A stretch of 64,000 nucleotides of DNA from Candidatus Fredericiella danica (GTDB lineage: Bacteria > Chloroflexota > Anaerolineae > Caldilineales > Caldilineaceae), in the NCBI GenBank assembly GCA_016713335.1, contig JADJPH010000002.1, positions 248,001 to 312,000 on the forward strand, written 5' to 3'. Each line of letters starts with the position of its first letter. The first letter of the stretch is position 1. Below the pieces are notes generated by a model that saw only the letters and a program-made list of their open reading frames with translations, searched no databases and had not been told where the DNA came from. This document shows positions 10,506-18,023 of this stretch, one piece after another. The position numbers and the translations under genes were made by a program.

Positions 10506-11380
10506 GCAGGTTGCGCGACAACAGTCAAGAATGGCGCCGTGGCAAAGGTGTCGGGTAGATCGTCGAAAACGACAATCGAGACATCCTCTGGCGTCCGCAA
10601 CCCCATTCGGCGAAAGGCGCGTAGTGCGCCAATGGCAATGAAGTTGTTCGCGGCAAAGATGGCCGTGGGTTGCGGCGTAAGCGTCAGTACTTCCATTGCC
10701 ATTGCGTAGCCACTCTCCACCGTGAAGGCACCATAGCGAACCAACGCGTCATCGAATTGTAGCCGGTGCTGGACATACGCCGCCTTGAAGCCGGCGACGC
10801 GCTCGTGCGAGACGGATAGTTCACTGGGACCGGTCAAAACCGCAATGCAACGGTGCCCCAGGTCAAGCAGATGATCCGCCAACGCCTGTGCGCCGGCCTC
10901 AGAGCCGCCACGCACCACATCGACGGGGCCGCCATCGACGCGGCGATCCAGCACTACGACCTGGACACCTTGCGTGCGTAGCGCCGACACCGCCGCGCCG
11001 TCGCTGGTGGCTGGCACCAGGAGTACGCCATCCACGCGACGGCGGAGCAGCATTGAGATGTATTGGTCTTGCTTGGCCGGGTTCTCGTCCGTGTTACAAA
11101 AGATGACATTAAACCCGTGGGCATTGGCCTCGTCTTCGACGCCGCGTGCCACGGTAGTCCAGAAGGGGTTCGTGATGTCGGTGAGCACGAGCGCCAGGGT
11201 CTGTGTGCGGTTTGAGCGCAGGCTGTGGGCGAGCATGTTCGGCACATAGTTGAGTTCAGCCGCGGCTGTCTCGACGCGGAGTTGGGTCTCCGGGCTGACG
11301 TAGCCGGACTTATTCAACACGCGTGACACCGTGATTGGCGCCACGCCGGCTAACTTTGCGACATCGCGAATGGTTGCCAT
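10346..11380 (-). CDS. LacI-family transcriptional regulator
   Basis: A sugar-responsive repressor of the LacI/GalR family, 344 aa. The N-terminal helix-turn-helix (TIRDVAKLAGVAPITVSRVLN, residues 3-23) and hinge helix (PNMLAHSLRS) are canonical. A periplasmic-binding-protein-like effector domain follows (TDITNPFWTTVARGVEDEA to FDDLPDTFATAPFLTVVAQP). It is the last gene of a minus-strand unit behind the aldo-keto reductase (11-nt gap) and zinc dehydrogenase. Divergent from that unit is a ribose-type ABC operon carrying two LacI-type palindromes, so it is the best candidate to bind those sites (inference). The last residues are poly-Pro from the G16 tract and may not be authentic. Confidence 0.93.
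   Translation of the reverse strand: MATIRDVAKLAGVAPITVSRVLNKSGYVSPETQLRVETAAAELNYVPNMLAHSLRSNRTQTLALVLTDITNPFWTTVARGVEDEANAHGFNVIFCNTDENPAKQDQYISMLLRRRVDGVLLVPATSDGAAVSALRTQGVQVVVLDRRVDGGPVDVVRGGSEAGAQALADHLLDLGHRCIAVLTGPSELSVSHERVAGFKAAYVQHRLQFDDALVRYGAFTVESGYAMAMEVLTLTPQPTAIFAANNFIAIGALRAFRRMGLRTPEDVSIVVFDDLPDTFATAPFLTVVAQPAYLLGKTATEILLARIASPATSHTQEITLPASLIIRTSTIATAPPPPPPCLTV
10365..10380. repeat. 16-G homopolymer tract between convergent genes
   Basis: Sixteen consecutive Gs on the plus strand. The tract lies inside the 3' ends of both convergent genes: it encodes poly-Gly at the end of the nucleotidyltransferase and poly-Pro near the end of the LacI protein. Tract length decides which C-terminal tail each protein gets. 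Its true length is unreliable in assembled data. Confidence 0.9.
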
Positions 11381-11391
11381 CGTCCTGTTAT

Positions 11392-12435
11392 CTACTGGGC
11401 GATCTCGCCGTCCTCATCCCAGAGGTCTTGCCAGTTCTGGTTTTCGCGCCACAGGAAAACCTGTCCTTTGATCAAGCGACAATTGCGGTCGATGGCGGCA
11501 ATGGCTGCCATCTCGCTCTCCGTCAGTGGATCCTCGACGACTGCCCGCAGGTTTGCAAGATAGTTCTTGCGTTTTGCTGACATCGGGATGGGCGTCTGCC
11601 CGCGCTGCACTGCCCACTTGAGACAAACAAGTGCCGGGTGAGTGCCGTGCCGATCTGCGATTCCCATGATGACGGGGTCTTCGATATCGGTTGTATCCTC
11701 AGGGGTCCGATCCCGTTCGGGGCGATTCGGCGAGCCGAGCGGCGAGTAGCCGATTGGCTCAATGCCCTGGGAGCGGACATAATCGAAAAGGGCCGGCTGC
11801 TGAAAGTGCGGGTGTAGCTCCATCTCATTGACAGCCGGTTTGATCCGGGCATCGCGCAACAGCAGCTTGAGCTTTGCGATCGTCATGTTAGAGACACCGA
11901 TATGGCGCACCAGTCCAGCATCGACCAGTTTTTCCAACTGCCGCCATGTCTTCATGTAGTGATCGTGGAGATAGGGCTGTGCATTGTGGGCGCGGGCGGT
12001 CACGTCGACGCCAGGATCGTGGTGGTTTGGAAACGGCCAATGCACCAGATAGAGATCGAGATATTCAAGCCGAAGATCGGTCAGGGACTTCTGAAAGGCG
12101 GGAATCACGTCTTCCTCTGCGTGCTTGTTATTCCACAGCTTGGAGGTGATCCACAACTCTTCCCGCCGCAGACCGCCCGCGAGAACCTGCTGGAGCGCTG
12201 CGCCGATCAGGTGTTCGTTGCCGTAGACGGCGGCGCAATCCAGGTGCCGGTAGCCGACCCCGATCGCGCCGACCACCGCGGCAGCGACTTGTTCGCCGGA
12301 GACGTGGTCTGACCCGAATGTGCCCAACCCGATCGCCGGCATTCTGGCGCCCGTGTACAGTACGCGCTGCGGTACTGTGGCGGGATCGACACCGTCGGTG
12401 GCAATGGTGAATGGCGCAGTAGAGTGCATCGTCAT
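11392..12435 (-). CDS. Aldo-keto reductase
   Basis: NAD(P)H-dependent oxidoreductase of the aldo-keto reductase superfamily, 347 aa, cytosolic TIM barrel. The catalytic tetrad is visible: D66 and Y71 (HLDCAAVYGNE), K99 (ITSKLWN) and H132 (LVHWP). Cofactor-loop residues PIPMSAKRKNYLANL are also present. It has about 25 extra N-terminal residues compared with short family members. It lies 11 nt downstream of the zinc dehydrogenase gene and upstream of lacI, so it probably reduces or oxidises a sugar or polyol taken up by the divergent transporter. The exact substrate cannot be read from the sequence. Confidence 0.9.
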   Translation of the reverse strand: MTMHSTAPFTIATDGVDPATVPQRVLYTGARMPAIGLGTFGSDHVSGEQVAAAVVGAIGVGYRHLDCAAVYGNEHLIGAALQQVLAGGLRREELWITSKLWNNKHAEEDVIPAFQKSLTDLRLEYLDLYLVHWPFPNHHDPGVDVTARAHNAQPYLHDHYMKTWRQLEKLVDAGLVRHIGVSNMTIAKLKLLLRDARIKPAVNEMELHPHFQQPALFDYVRSQGIEPIGYSPLGSPNRPERDRTPEDTTDIEDPVIMGIADRHGTHPALVCLKWAVQRGQTPIPMSAKRKNYLANLRAVVEDPLTESEMAAIAAIDRNCRLIKGQVFLWRENQNWQDLWDEDGEIAQ

Positions 12436-12446
12436 GGTTGTGTCGC

Positions 12447-13493
12447 CTATTCCATGACGATGACGACTTTACCGCTTTGCCCGGCGTCGGCGACCTTGTA
12501 GGCTTCGTCCGCCTGGTCCAGGGTGAAGCGGTGGGAAACAATGATTTCGGGCTTGAGGTTCCATTCGACGAGTTTTTCCACCAGGTCTTCCATGTGACCA
12601 AGACTGGTGACCCAGGAGCCGTAAATGGTGATCTGATTGTGGATGATGGTTTGGCTGACGTCGAAGTCAACCGTACTGCCTTCGCCCACCATTGCGGAAC
12701 GACCCCACCGGCGGGTGCCCTGGAGGGCGAGGAGGCGTCCCTGTGGCGAGCCTGAACAATCGATGGAGACCTCACAGCCAAAGCCGCCGGTGAGCGACTT
12801 GACTTCTGTCAAAGCCGCCGGGAGGTCGGCGCGCACTGCGTAGTCAATCGAGCCGCATTGCAGTGCGAAGTCGAGACGCGCCTGCGACACGTCGGCGCCG
12901 ATGACCTTTGGGGCGCCCATTTTCTTGGCGACGAGACCGGCTGCCATGCCGACTGGACCCATACCTGTAATCAGCACATTGTCTTCACCCGACACGCGCA
13001 CGCGGTTCAGCGCCTCGTAAACAGTGCCAAAGCCGCAGGCAACGAGGGCGCCATCCACATAACTCATCGAGTCAGGGAGGGCGACGCAGGTGTTTTCTTC
13101 TGCGAGGAGGTAATCGGCATGACCGCCATCGCGCTGCCAACCGTATGCTGCACGATAATCGGAGGTGCAGGAGATCATATACCCTTCGCGACAGTCATTG
13201 CAGACGCCGCAGCCGCTGATGTGATATAGGATCACGCGGTCGCCATCCTTGAAGCGTTTGCAACCGGGGCCTACTTTGACGATTTGGCCGCAGGGTTCGT
13301 GGCCGGAGATCACGCCCTGATAGCCTTCAGGGCCATGCCCCAGGTGTTCGCGATAAATGGCGCGAATATCGCTGCCACAGATTGAAGACGCCTTCATTTT
13401 TACGAGCACCTGCCCGTGACCGGGTTCGGGCACGTCAAACTCACGGATTTCGACTTTACGCCCTCCGGGGAGGAGTACACCTTTCATCTTCAT
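12447..13493 (-). CDS. Zinc-dependent medium-chain dehydrogenase (sugar/polyol type)
   Basis: A 348-aa MDR-family alcohol dehydrogenase. Catalytic zinc ligands are C39 (SICGSD) and H65/E66 (SGHEPCG). A four-Cys structural zinc loop (GCGVCNDCREGYMISC) and the Rossmann motif GMGPVGMAAG are present. The start is the ATG at 13493 (MKMKGVLLPGG), preceded by GAGGG; an open frame extends upstream to 13583 but has no family similarity. First gene of the unit with the aldo-keto reductase and lacI. A palindromic operator (13624-13637) lies upstream. Likely role: oxidation of a sugar or polyol imported by the adjacent ABC system. Confidence 0.92.
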   Translation of the reverse strand: MKMKGVLLPGGRKVEIREFDVPEPGHGQVLVKMKASSICGSDIRAIYREHLGHGPEGYQGVISGHEPCGQIVKVGPGCKRFKDGDRVILYHISGCGVCNDCREGYMISCTSDYRAAYGWQRDGGHADYLLAEENTCVALPDSMSYVDGALVACGFGTVYEALNRVRVSGEDNVLITGMGPVGMAAGLVAKKMGAPKVIGADVSQARLDFALQCGSIDYAVRADLPAALTEVKSLTGGFGCEVSIDCSGSPQGRLLALQGTRRWGRSAMVGEGSTVDFDVSQTIIHNQITIYGSWVTSLGHMEDLVEKLVEWNLKPEIIVSHRFTLDQADEAYKVADAGQSGKVVIVME

Positions 13494-13623
13494 GATCGTT
13501 TCCCTCGTTATAGTGAATGGATGGATGGATGGCATCTGACGAGTTGAACCCAACGCGTAGTGATTCGAGTTCGGCTTTAACAATGGCTTGACGTATCGAG
13601 AAAATCAGTGTAATATCAGCATG

Positions 13624-13637
13624 TGGTACGCGTACCA
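13624..13637. promoter_or_regulatory. LacI-type palindromic operator near the dehydrogenase unit
   Basis: TGGTACGCGTACCA is a perfect 14-bp palindrome with the central CG typical of LacI-family sites. It lies 131-144 bases upstream of the dehydrogenase ATG. Its half-site differs from the TGTAATCG half-site of the operators on the divergent side. Confidence 0.55.
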
Positions 13638-13760
13638 TATGCATGGTAGCACGACTGCGTTGCGTTGTCCAGCATCAAAACCATCTGATTGAGGCAATTG
13701 CATCTGTGTCGTAAGCCGCCCTTGGCTCCGCGACCTGCGTGTGGAAAGTTGGTAAAATTG

Positions 13761-13793
13761 GCTATTGACACGCGCCTTGTAATCGATTACAAT
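13761..13793 (+). promoter_or_regulatory. Sigma70-type promoter of the ribose-type ABC operon
   Basis: TTGACA at 13765-13770 (within GCTATTGACA, 13761-13770), a 17-bp spacer, then TACAAT at 13788-13793. The -10 lies inside the first LacI-type palindrome, so repressor binding would block RNA polymerase. Confidence 0.8.
13777..13792. promoter_or_regulatory. LacI-type operator O1
   Basis: TTGTAATCGATTACAA, a perfect 16-bp palindrome covering the spacer and -10 of the promoter at 13761-13793. Confidence 0.8.
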
Positions 13794-13796
13794 CTT

Positions 13797-13812
13797 CTGT
13801 AATCGATTACAG
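13797..13812. promoter_or_regulatory. LacI-type operator O2
   Basis: CTGTAATCGATTACAG, a perfect 16-bp palindrome with the same core as O1, centred exactly 20 bp downstream of it over the expected transcription start. Same helix face, so cooperative binding is plausible. Confidence 0.8.
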
Positions 13813-13988
13813 AAAACTCACTTTTATGTTGTCGTTGTGAGATCTGCAAGCCGGTTGTCGTTGCTCCCAAGCTCTGTGAACAAGCTACATTTCTTTATAA
13901 TGGGTCGTTGTCAACGTGACGGGGTGTGCATTTTGACGCATTTGCAGGGCGCTGCATTTCAGGCGCTTGTTAGCCATGACGCCTGACT

Positions 13989-14016
13989 TTGACACGGCGT
14001 TCGGTAGCGGTATAAT
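13989..14016 (+). promoter_or_regulatory. Second promoter of the ABC operon
   Basis: TTGACA (13989-13994), 16-bp spacer, TATAAT (14011-14016): both hexamers match the consensus. It lies about 140 bases before the binding-protein ATG and carries no operator palindrome, so it may give a basal transcript. Confidence 0.65.
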
Positions 14017-14157
14017 TTTTGCAGCCCTTTTGTTTGCATTATGACGTGAGCAGTGCAGTTTGAAGCGAGCTTTTTGAACTGTGCTCCCCAACTAACTCTG
14101 GTAGTCGGCTCCACCCGGAGCTTTATGTTTCAATTCATGTGACTAAGGAGACTCAAT

Positions 14158-15203
14158 ATGACGATCAAGAAGCTGATGGTAGTTCTTGGCGCGCTGTTGG
14201 TCGTAGCTGCCATGGTGTCCGGCTGCGCCGCGACGCCTGCGGCTGCACCGGCGCCCGCCGCTGCGACCACCGAAGCTGCTGCACCGGCTGACGCCGCTGC
14301 GGAGACCGAGGCGCCCGCCGCCGATGCGGCGGCCAAGCCCTACATCCCCGTGATTTCCAAGGGCTTCCAGCACCAGTTCTGGCAAGCTGTGAAGATGGGC
14401 GCCGAGCAGGCGGCCACCGAACTGAACGTGGATATCACGTTCGAAGGCCCGCCGAGCGAATCCGATGTCGACAAGCAGATCGAAATGCTGTCGGCGGCGC
14501 TGGCCAAGAATCCGGCGGCGATCTGTCTCGCTGCGCTGGATGCCAAGGCCGTGATTCCGCAGTTGGAAGAAGCCAAGTCCCGCGGTATTCCGATCATTGG
14601 TTTTGACTCGGGCGTCGACAGCGACATCCCAGTTTCCACTGCAACGACGGACAACATTGCCGCTGCAGGCGCGGCTGCTGACAAGATGGCCGAGTTGATT
14701 GGTGGCGAAGGCAAGGTAGCTGTGATCGTGCACGACCAGACCAGCCGCACGGGCATCGACCGCCGCGATGGTTTCGTCAATCAGATTGAGGCGCAATACC
14801 CGAACATCGAAATCGTGAACATCGATTACGGCGCCGGCGACCAACTGAAGTCCACCGACCTGGCGAAGGCCGTCCTGCAGGCCAATCCTGACCTGAAGGG
14901 TTACTTCGGCGCCAACGAAGGTTCTATCATCGGCGTGCTGAACGCTGTGAAGGAACTGGGGCTTGAAGGCAAGATCGTGGTCATCGGCTACGACGCCGGC
15001 AAGCAGCAGAAAGATGCCATCCGCAGTGGCGTTGAAGCGGGCGCGATCAGCCAGGACCCGGTCGGCATCGGCTACAAGTGCGTCGATGCTGCTGTGAAGG
15101 CGATCCGGGCGAAGAACTGCCCAAGGTCATCGACACCGGCTTCGTCTGGTACGACAGCACGAACATCGACGATCCGGCAATTCAGCCGCTGCTGTACGAT
15201 TGA
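14158..15203 (+). CDS. Ribose-type ABC transporter substrate-binding lipoprotein (frameshift near C-terminus)
   Basis: Extracytoplasmic sugar-binding protein of the periplasmic-binding-protein type 1 (RbsB-like) family. The N-terminal lipoprotein signal has the lipobox VSGC, followed by an A/P/T-rich linker and the binding fold (YIPVISKGFQHQFWQAVKMGAEQA, GFDSGVDSDIPVSTATTDN, GYFGANEGSIIGVLNAV). A single lost G near 15108 shifts the frame. Restoring it gives GEELPKVIDTGFVWYDSTN...QPLLYD and a TGA at 15201-15203 instead of the unrelated tail ending at 15225. First gene of the operon with ATPase and permease; AAGGAG lies before the ATG. A hairpin follows at 15235-15270. Confidence 0.9.
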
Positions 15204-15234
15204 TCGAGCGTTTGGCCTGATGTAGGAACTACGC

Positions 15235-15270
15235 ATTGTCAAGGTCACGCTCCCACGTGACCTTGACAAT
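15235..15270 (+). terminator. Intercistronic hairpin after the binding-protein gene
   Basis: A perfect 15-bp stem (15235-15249 with 15256-15270) with a 6-nt loop and no U tract. It lies between the binding protein and the ATPase. More likely an mRNA-stabilising or partial-termination hairpin that raises binding-protein output than a full terminator. Confidence 0.7.
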
Positions 15271-15304
15271 CGCCCACTCGAATTGACAAAGGACCAGAAA
15301 TAAA

Positions 15305-16882
15305 ATGGGTGATGTAGTGGTCCTGATGGAAGGCATTGACAAGTCCTTCCCGGGCGTTCATGCGCTCGAAGATGCACGCTTTGAATTACGTGCTGGCGAA
15401 GTCCACGCCCTGGTGGGCGAAAACGGCGCCGGCAAATCAACGATGATGAAAATTCTCTCGGGGATCTATGCCAAGGATGCCGGGAGCATCAGGTACGACG
15501 GTGCGGAAGTTAACATTCCGAACCCGCGCGCGGCGCAACATCTGGGCATCAGCATGATTCATCAGGAACTGAACCTGATGCCGCATCTAACGCTTGCTCA
15601 GAATGTATTTATTGGGCGAGAACCGCGCGAGCGCCTGCGTTTCATGCTCGACGAAAAAGAGATCAACGCCGATACGCAATCGCTCTTTGACTCGATGCAC
15701 TTGAAATTGAACCCGAAGGTGAAGGCCGCTGACCTCACCGTGGCGAAGCAGCAGATGGTGGAGATCGCCAAGGCGCTTTCGTTCAATTCGAAGGTGCTGA
15801 TCATGGATGAACCCACGGCGGCGCTGACAGAAACCGAAATTGAGGAGTTGTTCCGGATCATCCGGCAACTACGTGAAAAAGGGGTGGGGATTGTCTATAT
15901 CTCGCATCGCCTCGAAGAATTAAAACAGATTTCAGACCGGATCACGGTCATGCGTGACGGGCACTATGTTGATACGGTCGATGCCGCTACGATTGAGATC
16001 GATCGCATCATTAGCATGATGGTCGGTCGCACGATCTTCGAGTCTACGCCAGAACTGCCAGAGAAGCCGCCGGTTGAAGTTGTGCTTGAAGCGCGCGGCT
16101 TGAACCGCGGTGCTGCGATTAGGGACGTGAGTTTCAACCTCAAAAAGGGAGAGATTCTTGGTTTTGCGGGTCTCATGGGGGCGGGCCGGACGGAAGTGGC
16201 TCGCGCGATCTTTGGTGCGGATCCGATCGATTCGGGGGAAGTGCTGATTCACGGCAAGCCGGTGCATATCAAGAGTCCAAACGACGCGGTCAACAACGGC
16301 ATCGGTTATCTCTCTGAGGATCGCAAGCGCTACGGCTTGGCGCTTGGTATGGATGTTGAGTCCAATGTGGTGCTTGCGTCTTTTAAGAAGTTCCTGGGTG
16401 CGATTGGCATTGTCAACAAGTCGAAGACGCATGACACTGCCGAACACTACGTGCAGGCGCTTTCCATCCGCACTCCCAGTGTGCAACAGCGCGTCAAGAA
16501 TCTTTCCGGCGGCAACCAGCAGAAAGTCGTGATCGGCAAGTGGCTCACGGCCGATACGGAGATTCTGATCTTTGATGAACCCACGCGCGGCATCGATGTC
16601 GGGGCCAAGAGCGAAATCTACCGGCTGCTGAACGATCTTGCGCAAGAAGGCAAGTCAATCATCATGATCTCTTCTGAACTGCCCGAGGTCCTGCGTATGA
16701 GCCATCGCATTGTTGTCATGTGCGAAGGCCGGATCACGGGCGAGTTGTTGGCTGGAGAAGCCACACAAGAGAGCATCATGAAACTCGCAACCCAACGCAG
16801 CGGTATCGTCGCGGACATTCCCGCTGCCGGCAACGGTCAAAACGGTGGTACGAGCAAGGCTGTGGAAGGAAAGCAGGTGTAA
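15305..16882 (+). CDS. Sugar ABC transporter ATPase, duplicated RbsA/MglA type
   Basis: ATP-hydrolysing subunit of a ribose/galactose-type importer, 525 aa, with two ABC domains in one chain. Domain 1 has Walker A GENGAGKST (about residues 38-46) and Walker B VLIMDEPTAAL, but a degenerate signature (LTVAKQQMVEIAKAL). Domain 2 has a degenerate Walker A (GLMGAGRTEVAR), a full signature LSGGNQQKV and Walker B ILIFDEPTRGIDVGAK. This split is typical of the RbsA family. It sits between the binding protein and permease, 2 nt before the latter. Confidence 0.95.
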   Translation: MGDVVVLMEGIDKSFPGVHALEDARFELRAGEVHALVGENGAGKSTMMKILSGIYAKDAGSIRYDGAEVNIPNPRAAQHLGISMIHQELNLMPHLTLAQNVFIGREPRERLRFMLDEKEINADTQSLFDSMHLKLNPKVKAADLTVAKQQMVEIAKALSFNSKVLIMDEPTAALTETEIEELFRIIRQLREKGVGIVYISHRLEELKQISDRITVMRDGHYVDTVDAATIEIDRIISMMVGRTIFESTPELPEKPPVEVVLEARGLNRGAAIRDVSFNLKKGEILGFAGLMGAGRTEVARAIFGADPIDSGEVLIHGKPVHIKSPNDAVNNGIGYLSEDRKRYGLALGMDVESNVVLASFKKFLGAIGIVNKSKTHDTAEHYVQALSIRTPSVQQRVKNLSGGNQQKVVIGKWLTADTEILIFDEPTRGIDVGAKSEIYRLLNDLAQEGKSIIMISSELPEVLRMSHRIVVMCEGRITGELLAGEATQESIMKLATQRSGIVADIPAAGNGQNGGTSKAVEGKQV

Positions 16883-16884
16883 CT

Positions 16885-17895
16885 ATGGCAGTGATGGACA
16901 CGACAAGCGCGAGCACCGGCAAAGCCGTGCGTAGCTCTGGCGCAATGCAGAAACTGCTCGCATTTGGCGGGTTGATTGTACTCTTTATCATCTTCTCATT
17001 ACTATCGCCTGCGTTCCGCACCTTTGAGAATATGCAGGGCATCGTGCTGGCGACTGCCGTCAACGGCGTGCTTGCATTGGGCGTGACGTTTGTCATTATC
17101 TCGGGCGGGATTGACCTGTCGATCGGCACTGTCATGACGCTATCGGCGGTGGTGGTGGGTCTGGTTGCCGGTGATGACAAGGCAGGCTTTCCGATCTATC
17201 TGGGTGTTCTCGTTGGTCTGCTCACAGGCGGCTTTGCCGGCGCCATCAACGGTACGATCATTTCGCGCATGAATGTTCCGCCTTTTATCGCGACGCTCGG
17301 TATGATGATGATTGCGCGTGGCCTGTCACTGGTGTTGGCCGAAGTCAAGCCGATCTATTTCAACAACCTGCCGGGTTTTCGTGACATCATGATGGGTTCG
17401 GTGCTTGGGGCAGTGGTCCCTGGCATGCAAGTACCCAACGCGGTGTTTATTCTCTTTGGGGCAGCGCTCGTGGCTGCGTTCATTCTGGCCAAGACGGTTT
17501 TGGGGCGGTATGACGTGGCCATCGGCAGCAACGAGGAGGCCACGCGTCTGTCCGGTGTCAATGTCGCTTCGTGGAAGACGGCGATTTATGCCCTTTGCGG
17601 TCTATTTGCCGGTCTCGGTGGCGTTATGATTGCGTCCCGCCTCAACTCAGCGCAGCCGGCGCTGGGTGTCGGTTATGAACTCGATGCGATCGCTGCGGTC
17701 GTGATTGGTGGCACATCGCTGAGCGGTGGTGAAGGCACCATCCTGGGCACGATCATCGGCGCGTTTATCATCAGCACGTTGACCAATGGTCTGCGCATTC
17801 TCAATGTGCCGCAGGAATGGCAGATGGTGGTGACGGGTGTCATCGTCATCTTGGCGGTGTACATGGACATCATCCGCCGCCGGCGGCAGGGATAG
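16885..17895 (+). CDS. Sugar ABC transporter permease, RbsC type
   Basis: Membrane subunit of the same importer, 336 aa, with 8-10 hydrophobic segments. Hallmarks are GVTFVIISGGIDLSIGTVM and the conserved GRYDVAIGSNEEATRLSGVNV loop, then LSGGEGTILGTIIGAF. The start is the ATG at 16885, 2 nt after the ATPase stop and behind an AGGTG. A longer open frame begins at 16720 inside the ATPase gene and is rejected. The operon ends here at a terminator. Confidence 0.95.
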   Translation: MAVMDTTSASTGKAVRSSGAMQKLLAFGGLIVLFIIFSLLSPAFRTFENMQGIVLATAVNGVLALGVTFVIISGGIDLSIGTVMTLSAVVVGLVAGDDKAGFPIYLGVLVGLLTGGFAGAINGTIISRMNVPPFIATLGMMMIARGLSLVLAEVKPIYFNNLPGFRDIMMGSVLGAVVPGMQVPNAVFILFGAALVAAFILAKTVLGRYDVAIGSNEEATRLSGVNVASWKTAIYALCGLFAGLGGVMIASRLNSAQPALGVGYELDAIAAVVIGGTSLSGGEGTILGTIIGAFIISTLTNGLRILNVPQEWQMVVTGVIVILAVYMDIIRRRRQG

Positions 17896-17922
17896 TTCGG
17901 TTGTTGGCAGTCATATGAAATC

Positions 17923-17955
17923 AAAGAGCGAGCCGTGCGGCTCGCTCTTTTTGTT
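17923..17955. terminator. Bidirectional terminator between ABC operon and helicase operon
   Basis: A 12-bp perfect stem (17923-17934 with 17939-17950) with a 4-nt loop, followed by Ts on the plus strand. On the minus strand the other side also ends in TTT, so it may serve the convergent helicase operon too. Confidence 0.85.
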
Positions 17956-17973
17956 GCGGCAGTCTCGACCAAC

Positions 17974-18009
17974 AGAGCCACGCACGTGAAATCAGAGCCA
18001 CGCACGTGA
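17974..18009. repeat. Two short inverted copies of the array motif
   Basis: AGAGCCACGCACGTGA occurs at 17974-17989 and again at 17994-18009. It is the reverse complement of the TCACGTGCGTGGCTCT motif that recurs in the tandem array at 22577-23711. Confidence 0.85.
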
Positions 18010-18023
18010 GGATGTCCCGCTGA

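Larger units (their letters stand above)
13494..14157. promoter_or_regulatory. Divergent control region between dehydrogenase unit and ABC operon
   Basis: A 664-base non-coding region. It holds one palindrome near the dehydrogenase (13624-13637), a sigma70-type promoter with two palindromes (13765-13812), a second promoter (13989-14016) and an AAGGAG RBS just before 14158. TATAAT at 13896-13901 lacks a good -35. No gene is supported here. Confidence 0.75.

Noticed and set aside
13960..13985. attC-like element (GCGCTTGTTAGC with CAGGCG/CGCCTG arms)
   Set aside because: Only one side resembles a core site, there is no matching partner box, no integrase and no gene cassette.
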